Positions 26,053 through 34,781 of a stretch of 64,000 bases of DNA are shown piece by piece. Below the pieces are notes generated by a model. That model was given only the letters and a program-made list of their open reading frames with translations, was not told where the DNA came from and made no database searches. Position 1 is the stretch's first letter. Each line of letters starts with the position of its first letter. This stretch comes from Planctomycetota bacterium (GTDB taxonomy: Bacteria; Planctomycetota; Phycisphaerae; UBA1845): NCBI GenBank assembly GCA_029558835.1, contig JAKQDH010000100.1:23951-87950 (forward strand), read 5' to 3'. The translations under genes were made by a program, and so were the position numbers.

Positions 26053-26433
26053 TTAAAGGTACAGGGGCTGGTCGAAGCGCAAGCCCAAACCTACTCCGGG
26101 TGGGAGTGTGTCGCGCTGGGGCTCCGTCCGCACCACCGTGGCAAAGCGGATTTCTCCCCGCAAATGGGCCAGGTGAGGGGCGTCCGGGCCGGGGTCGAGG
26201 ACGACCTCGATCCGTTCGCCCAAGGCGACGGCGAAGCGCTGCGAAACCTGAACGTGGATGCCGCCTTCGCTGATGTTGTCGGCCGCGCACAGCACGGGAG
26301 TGCCTGCGCCAGTGCCGAGCAGCTTGGCAGCAACGACCACGTTCCGACGCTGACTCACACGGGCATCGTCCGCCACGGGGGCGGTAGCGGGGCTGGGCCC
26401 GGGCGACGGAGACGTTCGCGCAATCTGGGGCAT
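26053..26433 (-). CDS. PilZ-domain protein
   Basis: A 126-residue protein with an N-terminal Pro/Ala-rich stretch then a PilZ barrel: R-x3-R occurs as RVSQR followed by RNVVVAAKLLG, and the second c-di-GMP motif (D/N-x-S-x-x-G) as DNISEGGIHV; the barrel ends in VGLGLRFDQPLYL. PilZ domains bind cyclic di-GMP and control motility, adhesion or polysaccharide output. It is transcribed alone from the promoter at 26523-26550. The orphan fliM and the glycan locus are possible targets in this genome, but nothing links them directly. Confidence 0.85.
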   Translation of the reverse strand: MPQIARTSPSPGPSPATAPVADDARVSQRRNVVVAAKLLGTGAGTPVLCAADNISEGGIHVQVSQRFAVALGERIEVVLDPGPDAPHLAHLRGEIRFATVVRTEPQRDTLPPGVGLGLRFDQPLYL

Positions 26434-26460
26434 CGTCTGGTGCTCTTAGCTGCAATACAC

Positions 26461-26486
26461 CGCGCCCGGACCGTTACCGGGGCGCG
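26461..26486 (-). promoter_or_regulatory. hairpin in PilZ leader
   Basis: CGCGCCCGG (26461-26469) pairs with CCGGGGCGCG (26477-26486) with one bulge and a seven-base loop, between the promoter and the ATG of the PilZ gene. It does not match a riboswitch I know (no c-di-GMP aptamer motif seen) and may only stabilise the leader. Confidence 0.35.
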
Positions 26487-26522
26487 GGTGGCTACGGTCG
26501 AGACGGTTCTCCATGCTGCTGT

Positions 26523-26550
26523 AGCATACTAGATTGTGCGGATTTGTCAA
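26523..26550 (-). promoter_or_regulatory. sigma70 promoter for PilZ gene
   Basis: A perfect TTGACA (26550-26545), 16-base spacer and TATGCT (26528-26523) on the minus strand, giving a leader of about 80-90 bases before the ATG at 26433. This is the best promoter match in the window. Confidence 0.7.
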
Positions 26551-26718
26551 CGCGTGGGCCTCAAGTTTGTGGGTTCGGCCCCGACGTCCGCTGGGAGTCT
26601 GCCTGCGGATTCGGGCGTCTGCATGTGCTCGTCGGCCCGGCTGGCGATGCCGCAGTGTCCGGGCAGTCGCGTCGGACCACGAGCTCTGCAACGTGTTGCT
26701 CGGGGAAGCGGGCGGCTG

Positions 26719-28005
26719 TCACCAAGCCGGCCGGGTCAGGCGGTGGCCCCGGAGCGTGCAGACCGGTCGACCGGCCAGGCGCCAGCCCGCAAAGGGGGTG
26801 TTGCGACTGCGGCTCTCGAAGAGCAGAGGGTCGACGGTCCACGGCGCTGCGGGGTTGATGAGGGTCAGGTTGGCCGGCTGGCCGGTGGCAATATGGGGCA
26901 ACGGCAGGTGCAGGACGGAGGCCGGTCCGACAGTGAAGCGAGCGATCAGCGTGGGCCAGCCCGTCAGACCGGGTTGGATGAGGGCCCCGGCGGCGACACC
27001 CAGCGCGGTTTCGAGTCCGATGACGCCAAACGGGGCGGCCGCGAAACCGACGGCCTTCTCGGCCGGCGAGTGCGGCGCATGGTCGGTGACGATGCAATCG
27101 ATCGTCCCGTCCACCAGCCCCCGACGGCAGGCTTCAACATCCGCGCGCGGGCGCAGCGGCGGGTTCATCTTGGTGTTGGGGTCCGCGCCGGCGCACGCCT
27201 CGTCGGTCAGGGCGAGGTGATGCGTGCATACCTCGGCCGTAACCGGCAGACCTTCTGCCTTGGCCTTCCGTATCAGGTCGACCGCTCGGGCCGTAGAGAC
27301 GTGCGCAACGTGGTAGCGGGCCCGGGTCTCGCGGCACAAAGCGAGGTCTCGCTCCAGCATGGTCTCCTCCGCGGCCGGGTCGATGCCGCGCAGCTTGAGC
27401 TTGGCGGCGACCAAACCGCCGTGCAACACGCCTTTGCCGGCCAGTTGGTTGTCTTGGCAATGTTGAATGACAGTCGATTCCGTCCTGGTGGCCTGCTGAA
27501 ACGCCGCCCGCATCACCGCCGTGTCCTGGACGCCGTCGCCGTCATCGCTGAATGCCACGGCGCCCGCCTCCCGCAGGGCGGCGAAGTGCGTCAGGTCAAC
27601 GCCCCTTCGTCCGCGCGTGATGGCGGCGATCGGCGCCACCGTGCAGCGGTCCGCCTGCCGCGCCTTCTCCAGCACCAACGCGACGGTCTTGGGGTTGTCG
27701 AGCGGCGGCTTGGTGTTAGGCATGCAGGCGACGAACGTGAAGCCCCCGGCGGCGGCCGCAGCCGTGCCGCTCTCGATTGTCTCCTTGTGCTCGAAACCCG
27801 GCTCGCGCAGATGGACGTGGATGTCCATCAGGCCGGGACAGACAATCAGCCCCTGGCCCTCAAGCACATGGGCTGCCGCCGACGCCCGCTCCGCGTACCG
27901 CCCATCGACGACGATGACATCCGCGATCTCATCGCGTTGCAGAGCAGGGTCGATGACCCGCGCGGCGCGGATCACCAGGGCGTTATGCGACTCCGTGTGC
28001 AGCAC
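26719..28005 (-). CDS. pyrC: dihydroorotase
   Basis: About 428 residues, class I dihydroorotase, which closes carbamoyl-aspartate to dihydroorotate in pyrimidine synthesis. Metal ligands are in GLMDIHVHLREPGFEHKET (H-x-H), the substrate loop is CMPNTKPPLDN, further histidines are in VIQHCQD and YHVAHVS, and the catalytic aspartate is in CIVTDHAPHSP. The open frame extends to 28155 but family similarity begins near HNALVIRAARVIDP. I use GTG 28005, with GGTGGGAG upstream; GTG 27975 is possible. The pyrimidine partner aspartate carbamoyltransferase is not in the window. Confidence 0.92.
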   Translation of the reverse strand: MLHTESHNALVIRAARVIDPALQRDEIADVIVVDGRYAERASAAAHVLEGQGLIVCPGLMDIHVHLREPGFEHKETIESGTAAAAAGGFTFVACMPNTKPPLDNPKTVALVLEKARQADRCTVAPIAAITRGRRGVDLTHFAALREAGAVAFSDDGDGVQDTAVMRAAFQQATRTESTVIQHCQDNQLAGKGVLHGGLVAAKLKLRGIDPAAEETMLERDLALCRETRARYHVAHVSTARAVDLIRKAKAEGLPVTAEVCTHHLALTDEACAGADPNTKMNPPLRPRADVEACRRGLVDGTIDCIVTDHAPHSPAEKAVGFAAAPFGVIGLETALGVAAGALIQPGLTGWPTLIARFTVGPASVLHLPLPHIATGQPANLTLINPAAPWTVDPLLFESRSRNTPFAGWRLAGRPVCTLRGHRLTRPAW

Positions 28006-28139
28006 GGCAGCGACCACTCCCACCAAGCCAGCGACGTTCGCCGGACCATCGTCCTCCCCCGTCCCGGCGGGCGGTATACTACCATCCGGTGGGGACGGCT
28101 TCACGCGGCCAAGCCTGGGCCCTGTGGCGGTACTTGAAC

Positions 28140-29954
28140 ATGCGACGCGACGCACAACGCAGAGGTGGCAACGGCGTGCCGGGCCTGTTGGTCATCTTGT
28201 CGATCATGCCCGCCGTTGTATCGACGTCGGTCGTCGCCGGGAGGATGTATGCCGCTGAGATGCCCGACCCTGGGGAGCAGAACGCCATGACCTACGCGCA
28301 GCAAGCTGATCTGGTCGCACTCGGCGCCCGGATTTGGACCGGCACGGGCACGCATGCCGGCGGGGCCGGTGCTGACGGCCGGGACGGCGAGCCGTCGGCC
28401 GTCGCGGCACGTGGCGGGCGGATCGTGGCCGTGGGAGCCGACTCGACTGTCCGGGTGCTCATCGGCCCGCGCACGCGGGTCATTGAAGCGAGCGGCCGGC
28501 GGGTCATACCCGGCATGACCGACAGCCACACGCACCTGATCGGCGGTGGGCTGCAACTGGAGCAGCTCATGCTCCGCGGCCTGTCCTGCCATGCCGACTT
28601 CCTGGCGGCCGTGGCTGCGGCCGCGCGCGACAGGCGTCCGGGAGAGTGGGTGCTGGGACGCGGTTGGACGGTGGACAGTTGGGCCGACCCCCAACCGCCG
28701 GATGCAGCCATGCTGGACGCGGTGACCGGTGCGGTCCCGGTATACCTGGTGCGGATGGACGGTCATCAGGCGCTGGTGAACTCGGCCGCGCTGCGGTTGG
28801 CCGGGATCGATGCTTCGGGCCCGCCGGACCCGCCGGGCGGTGAGATCGAGCGCGATCCGAAGACCGGGGCGCCGCTCGGCATCCTCAAGGAATCGGCGAT
28901 GGACCTGGTATCGGCGCGTATCCCGCCGCCGACGTGGGAGCAGCGCTGCGCCGCACTGCGTCGGGCGGTGGCGCATGCTCATGCCCTGGGCATCACGTCG
29001 GTGCATGACATGTCAGAGCCGGACGACCTGGCGGTATTCCGTTGGGCGCTGGCCGAGGGCGACTTGACCCTGCGGGTGTTCGTGTATCTGCACGTCGAGC
29101 AGGACTGGCCGCGGTGGGCAGGTCAGTTGGCGGAGACGGCGCGGGAAGAACACCTGGCCATGTGCGGCTTCAAGGCCTTCATGGATGGCTCCCTCGGCAG
29201 TCGCACCGCGTACATGCGCGAGCCGTACCGGGATGCCGCGCCGCACGAGCGTTATCCGCGGGGCCAACTCACGGCGCTGGCGGGCGACGCTGATCGGTTC
29301 CGGCAGATGCTGCACATCGGCGACGCGCACGGACTGCGCCTGGCGGTGCACGCCATCGGCGATGAGGCCAATCACATCCTGTTGGACGCCTACGAGGCCC
29401 TGCCACGTCGTGGGCAGCGTCCCAGCGTGACGCTGAACCGCATCGAACACGCACAACACCTGCTGGTTGAGGACATTCCGCGTTTTGCGCGGCTGAACGT
29501 GGCAGCTTCGATGCAGCCGCTGCACAAGGCGGACGACGGTCGGTATGCCGAGCGGGCGCTCAGTACGGAGCAGCTCCGCGGATCCTACGCCTATCGGCAG
29601 CTTCTGGACGCAGGTGCGTTGCTGTGTTTCGGCAGCGACTGGCCGGTGGTGGAGATGAACCCGTTCGCCGGGGTCGACTCGGCCGTCAATGCCCGCACGC
29701 TGGCCGGCAACGTCTGGTTGCCGGAACATTCGATCAAGGTTGAGGAGGCGTTGCGGGCGTACACGGTTTCGCCTGCTCGGGCGGTCGGGGCGTCCGATCG
29801 CCTCGGCACGATCGAGGTCGGGAAACTGGCAGACCTCGTGATCCTCTCGGACGACCCGTTCACGATTCCGGCTGAGCAGGTTGGCGAGCTCACCGTGGCG
29901 GTCACCATCGTGGACGGGAAGATCGTCTACGAGCGTGCCGCCGTGGGAAAGTGA
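28140..29954 (+). CDS. exported amidohydrolase, YtcJ/NfdA-like
   Basis: About 604 residues from ATG 28140. Residues 1-37 look like a signal peptide (basic start MRRDAQRRGG, hydrophobic GLLVILSIMPAVVSTSVVAG). The enzyme has the metal-dependent hydrolase fold: GMTDSHTHLIGGG (H-x-H), the long YtcJ insertion GEWVLGRGWTVDSWAD, FKAFMDGSLGSRTA, HAIGDEANHILLDAYE, RIEHAQHL, and FGSDWPV with the catalytic aspartate. Relatives deformylate N-substituted formamides or are uncharacterised; the substrate here is unknown. It diverges from pyrC across a short gap with TATACT at 28075-28080. Confidence 0.87.
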   Translation: MRRDAQRRGGNGVPGLLVILSIMPAVVSTSVVAGRMYAAEMPDPGEQNAMTYAQQADLVALGARIWTGTGTHAGGAGADGRDGEPSAVAARGGRIVAVGADSTVRVLIGPRTRVIEASGRRVIPGMTDSHTHLIGGGLQLEQLMLRGLSCHADFLAAVAAAARDRRPGEWVLGRGWTVDSWADPQPPDAAMLDAVTGAVPVYLVRMDGHQALVNSAALRLAGIDASGPPDPPGGEIERDPKTGAPLGILKESAMDLVSARIPPPTWEQRCAALRRAVAHAHALGITSVHDMSEPDDLAVFRWALAEGDLTLRVFVYLHVEQDWPRWAGQLAETAREEHLAMCGFKAFMDGSLGSRTAYMREPYRDAAPHERYPRGQLTALAGDADRFRQMLHIGDAHGLRLAVHAIGDEANHILLDAYEALPRRGQRPSVTLNRIEHAQHLLVEDIPRFARLNVAASMQPLHKADDGRYAERALSTEQLRGSYAYRQLLDAGALLCFGSDWPVVEMNPFAGVDSAVNARTLAGNVWLPEHSIKVEEALRAYTVSPARAVGASDRLGTIEVGKLADLVILSDDPFTIPAEQVGELTVAVTIVDGKIVYERAAVGK

Positions 29955-29965
29955 CGTCGGAGAAC

Positions 29966-30024
29966 GGTGTCAGGATGAGTTTCTCGGTCAAAAAAGGTGT
30001 CAGGATGCTTTTTTTAGGGTCATT
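29966..30024 (+). repeat. REP motif pair upstream of RAYT transposase
   Basis: GGTGTCAGGATG occurs twice, at 29966-29977 and 29996-30007, 30 bases apart; the second is embedded in A6...CTTTTTTT, forming a small hairpin. The inverted motif follows the transposase gene at 30756-30770 and a solitary copy lies at 45454-45465. Confidence 0.8.
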
Positions 30025-30072
30025 CTCTTGGGGGGGGCTGAACATCTGGTGGCTGGTGGGTAGGAGGTGATC

Positions 30073-30762
30073 ATGGGGCGGGCCTTACGCAGGACGGAAC
30101 CGCGGGTGGTGTATCATCTGCTGAACCGGCGAGTGATGCGGTTGCCGATGTTCAAGAAGAACGCGGATTACGCGGCGTTCGAGCAGGTACTCGCGCGGGC
30201 ACTGGGGCGTCCGGACGCTCCAAGGTTGTTGGCCTACTGTTTGATGCCCAACCACTGGCATCTCGTAGTTCAGGCGTCTGCCGGTACAAGCCTGTCGACG
30301 TGGATGCAGTGGGTGACGGTGACTCATACGCATCGCTGGCACGCGCACTACCGACTGGTTGGCGAGGGGCCGCTCTACCAGGGGCGTTTTAAGAGTTTTC
30401 CAATTCAGGAGGATGGCCACTTCCTGACTGTATGCCGCTACGTGGAAGGCAATGCGCTGCGTGCGGGTTTGGTGAGTCGGGCTGAGGATTGGCGCTGGAG
30501 CAGTCTGTGGGTCCGGCGGGGTCGCGACGTGGAGCTGGCGGACGGGCTGATGCCGTGGCCCGTGGAGCGGCCACGGGATTGGCTGGCGGCGGTCAACCGC
30601 CCCCTGGCAAACGAACACTTGCAGGACATTCGTCAAGCCGTGGCGCGGGGCGCGCCGCTGGGGACCGACCAGTGGAGGGTACGCATGGCGGGTCGCTTGG
30701 GCTTGCAGCCGACCTTGAGACCACGCGGGCGCCCGCCCAAAACAGCCATAAAATCAACCTGA
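30073..30762 (+). CDS. REP-associated tyrosine transposase (RAYT, Y1/HUH type)
   Basis: A 229-residue single-domain HUH nuclease of the IS200/IS605-related RAYT group: VVYHLLNRRVMRLPMF at the N-terminus, the HUH pair in CLMPNHWHLVVQ, then GPLYQGRFKSFPIQ and the helix carrying the catalytic tyrosine, VCRYVEGNALRAGLV, and DWRWSSL. RAYTs cut and move REP palindromes and are usually domesticated single-copy genes. ATG 30073 follows TAGGAGGTGATC, an almost perfect complement of the 16S tail. The gene is bracketed by GGTGTCAGGATG upstream and its inverse 3 bases after the frame starts to end, defining a unit of about 800 bp. Confidence 0.92.
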   Translation: MGRALRRTEPRVVYHLLNRRVMRLPMFKKNADYAAFEQVLARALGRPDAPRLLAYCLMPNHWHLVVQASAGTSLSTWMQWVTVTHTHRWHAHYRLVGEGPLYQGRFKSFPIQEDGHFLTVCRYVEGNALRAGLVSRAEDWRWSSLWVRRGRDVELADGLMPWPVERPRDWLAAVNRPLANEHLQDIRQAVARGAPLGTDQWRVRMAGRLGLQPTLRPRGRPPKTAIKST

Positions 30763-30770
30763 CACCTTTT
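30756..30770 (-). repeat. inverted REP motif downstream of RAYT
   Basis: AACCTGACACCTTTT is the reverse complement of AAAAGGTGTCAGGTT and overlaps the 3' end of the transposase gene; together with the upstream copies it gives the gene inverted flanks. Confidence 0.75.
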
Positions 30771-30771
30771 C

Positions 30772-31200
30772 CTATGGCCCATCGAATCCCTGCTGAAACA
30801 GAGCGACGTCAGCCAAGTCCGCATCCCCGTCGCCGTCGAGGTCGACACAGGCACAGGCGTCGCCCAACTCAGCATCGGGACCGAGCAGGCAGTCCGCTAC
30901 GAAAGCGTAGTCGTCTAGGTCTACGTCGCCGTCCTCGTCGCAGTCGCCGGGGCCAGGCTCCTCGCCCGGGGTCCAGAATCCACCGACCAGCGCGAAATCA
31001 CCGCCGGTCATCACCGTGGTGCTCGCGTCCGGCTGGCCGATCGTGCCGGAAAGTTCGAAGTCGCCCCCGGCGCACCACATCCACCCGCCGCCGTCCACTG
31101 TGAACCAGTCAATCTCGTATCCCGCGGCCGCCGACCAGCCCGCGACCAGCAGCAGGGCGAGCCCCAGGATTTGCATGCTTAATGGTTGCCTGCGTTTCAT
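30772..31200 (-). CDS. small exported dockerin-type protein
   Basis: A 142-residue protein. ATG 31200 (AAGGGAG upstream) begins a signal peptide MKRRQPLSMQILGLALLLVA with cleavage near AAAG. The body, EIDWFTVDGGG...SGTIGQPDA...GGDFALVGGFW, is a short motif common to planctomycete secreted proteins. The C-terminus has two dockerin-like calcium loops, GDCDEDGDVDLDDYAFVADC and DLDGDGDADLADVALFQQGF, spaced like type I dockerins. Whether a cohesin partner exists is unknown. The stop lies just inside the RAYT flanking repeat. Confidence 0.8.
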   Translation of the reverse strand: MKRRQPLSMQILGLALLLVAGWSAAAGYEIDWFTVDGGGWMWCAGGDFELSGTIGQPDASTTVMTGGDFALVGGFWTPGEEPGPGDCDEDGDVDLDDYAFVADCLLGPDAELGDACACVDLDGDGDADLADVALFQQGFDGP

Positions 31201-31293
31201 TCCGCATCTCCCTTCCGTGCCTTGCCTTGACACTCGTGCCGACGTGCCTGAGACAACGCCTGGCGTGCGTCGTCCCCCGCAGCGCTGGCACGC

Positions 31294-34200
31294 TTACTTG
31301 ATGATCCGGATGGCCCAGGTGCTGGCGGCCGGGTTCTGCGATGACGCGTTGCCGTTGATGAAGCCAATGGTGATCGTGTTGGCCGCACTGACGCGCGTGA
31401 ACGTGATGCCATAGCCGTCGGGCAGATTGGCCCCGGGGTTGGCGATCACAGCGTCGCCGGTGGCGGCACCGGTGACGGTTACGTTGATGGTGGTGGCCGC
31501 CCCGGAGGTGAGGCTCGGCGGATCAACGCTCACCGCGGCTGCAGTGAGGCCGCGGGAGGCGGTGGTCTGCAGCGTGCCGTCGGGGAACTTGAGCCCGTCG
31601 GTGCCGGCCGTGCCGCCGATGTGGAGCTTGGCGGTCGGATCCGCAGTGCCGATGCCGACGTTGCCGCCGGCGGGGCTCAGCACCAGGTCACCGGCATCTG
31701 TGTCGATGATGCCATCGGTGCCGTCGTGCCTCAGGCGAATGTACTTGCCCCACGAGCCCGTGGCCGGGCCGTGGACGGTGAGTGTAGCGCCGTAAGTGCG
31801 CGTGTTGCCGAAGACAGAGTAGAAGCCGAAATTCTCGTCGGAACCATCATCACCGCAAATGTAGAGCATGGAGTTGTTGGTGAACTGAATGCCGGGCCGG
31901 TCGTTGCTGCCGTTGGAGTCGTGGATGATGAAAATGGGCGCGGCTGCACCGGTCCCGGCGGCGCGGATCGTCCCATTCACGTCCAACTGGTGGGCGGGTG
32001 CGTTCGTGTTGACGCCCACGCCGCCGCTGGCCCGGATGAGGAACTGGTTGGGCCCGCTGGAAGTGAGGTCCGCATCGGTCGAGTCGGCCCAGAGGAAGGT
32101 GCCCTCGTCGCCGTCCGTGTCGCCGCCGCCGACTTGCGTGGCGTTGCGGACCTTGGCCCGGCGGCCGGCCGCGAGGCTGTAGTCACCACCCGCCTGGTTG
32201 TAGCCACCACCGGGGATGGTGCTGTAGCAGGCGGTCGCTTTGTTCCAGAACCCACCGCTGACGGTCGCCTGCACGCCGGCCTCGTTGTTGCTTCCGCCAC
32301 CGATCGCGGCGTACCACCCGTCCTCCCCCCCCGGCGTCAGGTTGAACTCGCCACCGGCGATAGTGGATCGGGGTCCCAGCGCCGAATTGGCCAGTCCGCC
32401 GCCGATGAAGGTGCCTTGGCCCGTAGCGTCGTTCGAGTAACCGCCGGCGACAATGGCATGCTCGCCGGCGGCCGTGTTGTTCTCACCGCCACCGATGCTG
32501 CCCGCGTAGCCGCCGGCTTCGTTGTTCAGGCCACCCCCAACCGTAGCGTGGTCTCCCAGCGCGCCGTTTGACTGCCCGCCACTGACGTTGCTGTGAATCC
32601 CCTCCGCAGTATTGCTCCCGCCGCCCCCGATGGCGGAGTAATCTCCGTCTGCAATGTTGTCACCACCTCCGGCGACCGTCGCGACTTCTCCGAGGGCGCG
32701 GTTGCCGCCGCCTCCGCCGATAGTCGTCTGGGAATTCAGCGCCCAGTTGGCCAGGCCACCCGCGACCGTTGCACACCAGGCCCCAGCCACGTTCCATGCT
32801 CCGCCGCTGACCGTGGCGTTCGTTGCGTCGTCCGCCTCGGAACCCGGCGTGCCGGCCTTGTTGAGCCATCCGCCTGCAACGGTGCAGAAGTGGTCGAATA
32901 TCTTGTTGGGAGCTTCGCCGTTGACCCAATAACTTTCATACCAGGCGCCACCTCCGGACAGCGTGGCCCCCACCACATTTGCGTTGACGATGTTGCCTTG
33001 GTATCCCCCGATGACATTCGGCGTGCGATTGCCGTCGTTGTCCGGAGCCAAAGGGGGCGTTATCCGCAGCCCACCGCCAATCTGATCGGAGTAGGAGCTC
33101 CGGACATACAGGTTCACACCTCCACTGGCGCGAACCGCAAACTGGTTGGAAGCTGTAGAAGCGAAATCCGCGTCCGTCGCGTCCGCCCAGACGAACGCGC
33201 CGTCGTGGTTGGCCTTAGCGCGGCGCCCGGCCGCGAAGCTGTAGTCGGCACTGGCGAAGTTCTTGCGCCCGCCGGGAACGCACGCGTACTGTCCGCCGGC
33301 GTTGTTCTCCTGACCACCGCCGATGAACGCGCCTTCGGCCGTGGCGTCGTTCCGGTACCCGCCGCTCACCGTGGCATGGTTGCCGGTGGCCGCGTTCATC
33401 TCGCCGCCACCGAGACTGCTGGCGTAGCCACTGGCATCGTGCCCCCGACCACCGCCGATGACGCTGAGCTCGCCGGCAGCATCGTTCCACCACCCTCCGC
33501 CGACGGTCGCGTAGTCGCCCGTCGCGTTGTTCACCTCACCGCCGCTGACGGTGCTGGAGTGGGCGGTCGCGCTGTTAAACTGCCCGCCGCCGACCGTGCC
33601 CCCCGTCTCGATCACTTGGTTGTAGTAGCCCCCGGCGACCGTGGCCGCATAAGCGGCGGCGCTGTTACTCCAACCGCCGCCTACGCATGCATAATTGCCG
33701 TCGGCCAGGTTGCCGTAGCCGCCGGCCACCGTGGCCGAGCTCTCGCCCGCTTCGTTGGTGAAACCCCCGCCCACCACGCCGCCGTCCCCACTGACGCGAT
33801 TGGCCTGGCCGCCGCCGATGGCTCCCAGGTTGGCCGTGACCTCGTTGGGCAGACCGGCGTCCCCACCCCCGGCGATCACCGCCCCCCAGACGTCGGGGGC
33901 CACCGTGTTATTGCTGTGCCCGCCTACCACATTCGGGCTGGTGGTGTGCTGCACCGTCCGTATCCCAGGCAGCGCCAGGGCGTACGGTGCCGGCGTCAGC
34001 TCCTGCCGCGGACTGAGCGTGGTGTAGGAGTGACCCTCGCCGGGCGGCACGCGCACGGCCACCTGCAACCAGCGGGCCTGACCGTTGAACATCTCGGCCC
34101 CGAAATCCAGGAGCACCGTGAAACGACCCTGGTCGAAGTCGGCCTCCTCATACGTGTTGGCCGACCCGACCTGGGTCCCCTCGCTTTCCGCATCCCACAG

Positions 34201-34365
34201 CGTGAACCGCAAGTCGGCGGCGTCCTCGCCGTCGATCGGCACGCCCCCTTGCGTAAGCTGCCCCTGGTACGTAAACGCCGTGCCGGGTAGCGCCTGCCCA
34301 TACGCTGCTCCCGTCAGTGCCAGCAGCAGAGCCGCAATGCATCGGAACTTCCATCTCGCTGTCAT
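31294..34365 (-). CDS. YadA-like beta-roll (trimeric head) surface protein
   Basis: A 1023-residue exported protein. Signal peptide: residues 1-23 (CIAALLLALTGAAYGQ). Residues ~25-130 form a conserved N-terminal module (TAFTYQGQLTQGGVPIDG...FTVLLDFGAEMFNGQARWLQ). Two long blocks of ~15-residue repeats (ATVAGGYxNxAxG, GGGxxN) follow, each ended by the same cap (DYSxAAGRRAK...FxWADxTDADxxSxxxNQFxxRASGGV). The tail carries tail-fibre-like segments (VNGTIRAAG, GNVGIGTADPTAKLHIGG). The repeats match the left-handed trimeric beta-roll of YadA/Hep_Hag heads, but there is no YadA membrane anchor, so it is probably secreted or held by other means. Third codon positions do not suggest recent transfer. 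Confidence 0.8.
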   Translation of the reverse strand: MTARWKFRCIAALLLALTGAAYGQALPGTAFTYQGQLTQGGVPIDGEDAADLRFTLWDAESEGTQVGSANTYEEADFDQGRFTVLLDFGAEMFNGQARWLQVAVRVPPGEGHSYTTLSPRQELTPAPYALALPGIRTVQHTTSPNVVGGHSNNTVAPDVWGAVIAGGGDAGLPNEVTANLGAIGGGQANRVSGDGGVVGGGFTNEAGESSATVAGGYGNLADGNYACVGGGWSNSAAAYAATVAGGYYNQVIETGGTVGGGQFNSATAHSSTVSGGEVNNATGDYATVGGGWWNDAAGELSVIGGGRGHDASGYASSLGGGEMNAATGNHATVSGGYRNDATAEGAFIGGGQENNAGGQYACVPGGRKNFASADYSFAAGRRAKANHDGAFVWADATDADFASTASNQFAVRASGGVNLYVRSSYSDQIGGGLRITPPLAPDNDGNRTPNVIGGYQGNIVNANVVGATLSGGGAWYESYWVNGEAPNKIFDHFCTVAGGWLNKAGTPGSEADDATNATVSGGAWNVAGAWCATVAGGLANWALNSQTTIGGGGGNRALGEVATVAGGGDNIADGDYSAIGGGGSNTAEGIHSNVSGGQSNGALGDHATVGGGLNNEAGGYAGSIGGGENNTAAGEHAIVAGGYSNDATGQGTFIGGGLANSALGPRSTIAGGEFNLTPGGEDGWYAAIGGGSNNEAGVQATVSGGFWNKATACYSTIPGGGYNQAGGDYSLAAGRRAKVRNATQVGGGDTDGDEGTFLWADSTDADLTSSGPNQFLIRASGGVGVNTNAPAHQLDVNGTIRAAGTGAAAPIFIIHDSNGSNDRPGIQFTNNSMLYICGDDGSDENFGFYSVFGNTRTYGATLTVHGPATGSWGKYIRLRHDGTDGIIDTDAGDLVLSPAGGNVGIGTADPTAKLHIGGTAGTDGLKFPDGTLQTTASRGLTAAAVSVDPPSLTSGAATTINVTVTGAATGDAVIANPGANLPDGYGITFTRVSAANTITIGFINGNASSQNPAASTWAIRIIK

Positions 34366-34781
34366 AGGTGTGTCTCCCTCTGTGTCGGTCAGTCAACGGC
34401 AGAAGCGGTCGTGGCCGATGCCCTCCGCGGTGGGCGGTGCCCACTACGGTGGTGCCCGATGCCCTCCGTGGTAAGCGGTGCCTACCCCCTCTGCCAGGAA
34501 GCGGGATGCCCGCTTCTTTGCTCCCCTCCAACCGTGGTCCGATCGGCGGACCGTTCCTCTACTACGTAGCAGACGTGAATCAACATTCTGACAGAAATGT
34601 GGCTTCAATGCAAGCATTTATCGGACGGTGGCGCGTGGCATGCCCAAGCCGAAGGCGCCGGCATGCTTCGGCAAGAGCCGCCCTTTCGTCCGCGCCAGGG
34701 CATGGCGGCGCTGCGCTTGGCCATGCCACCCCCTTCCAGTTCCTACTGTCCCACTTGCGTAGCCCCACTTAGGATGGGGAA
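34366..34781. other. 416-bp gap: direct repeat, hairpin and palindrome copy
   Basis: Holds a 30-bp direct repeat (CCGATGCCCTCCG..., 34415-34445 and 34456-34485), a hairpin GAAGCGGG-AT-CCCGCTTC near 34498-34516, and a full copy of the two-hairpin palindrome at 34620-34765 (CATGCCCAAGCC...CGGCATG; GGCATGGCGGCGCTGCG...GCCATGCC) bounded by ACTTGCGTAGCCCC. No gene is supported. Confidence 0.6.

Noticed and set aside
31621..34290. Long plus-strand open frames opposite the YadA-like gene
   Set aside because: They mirror the repeat structure of the minus-strand gene, have no start signals and no family resemblance.
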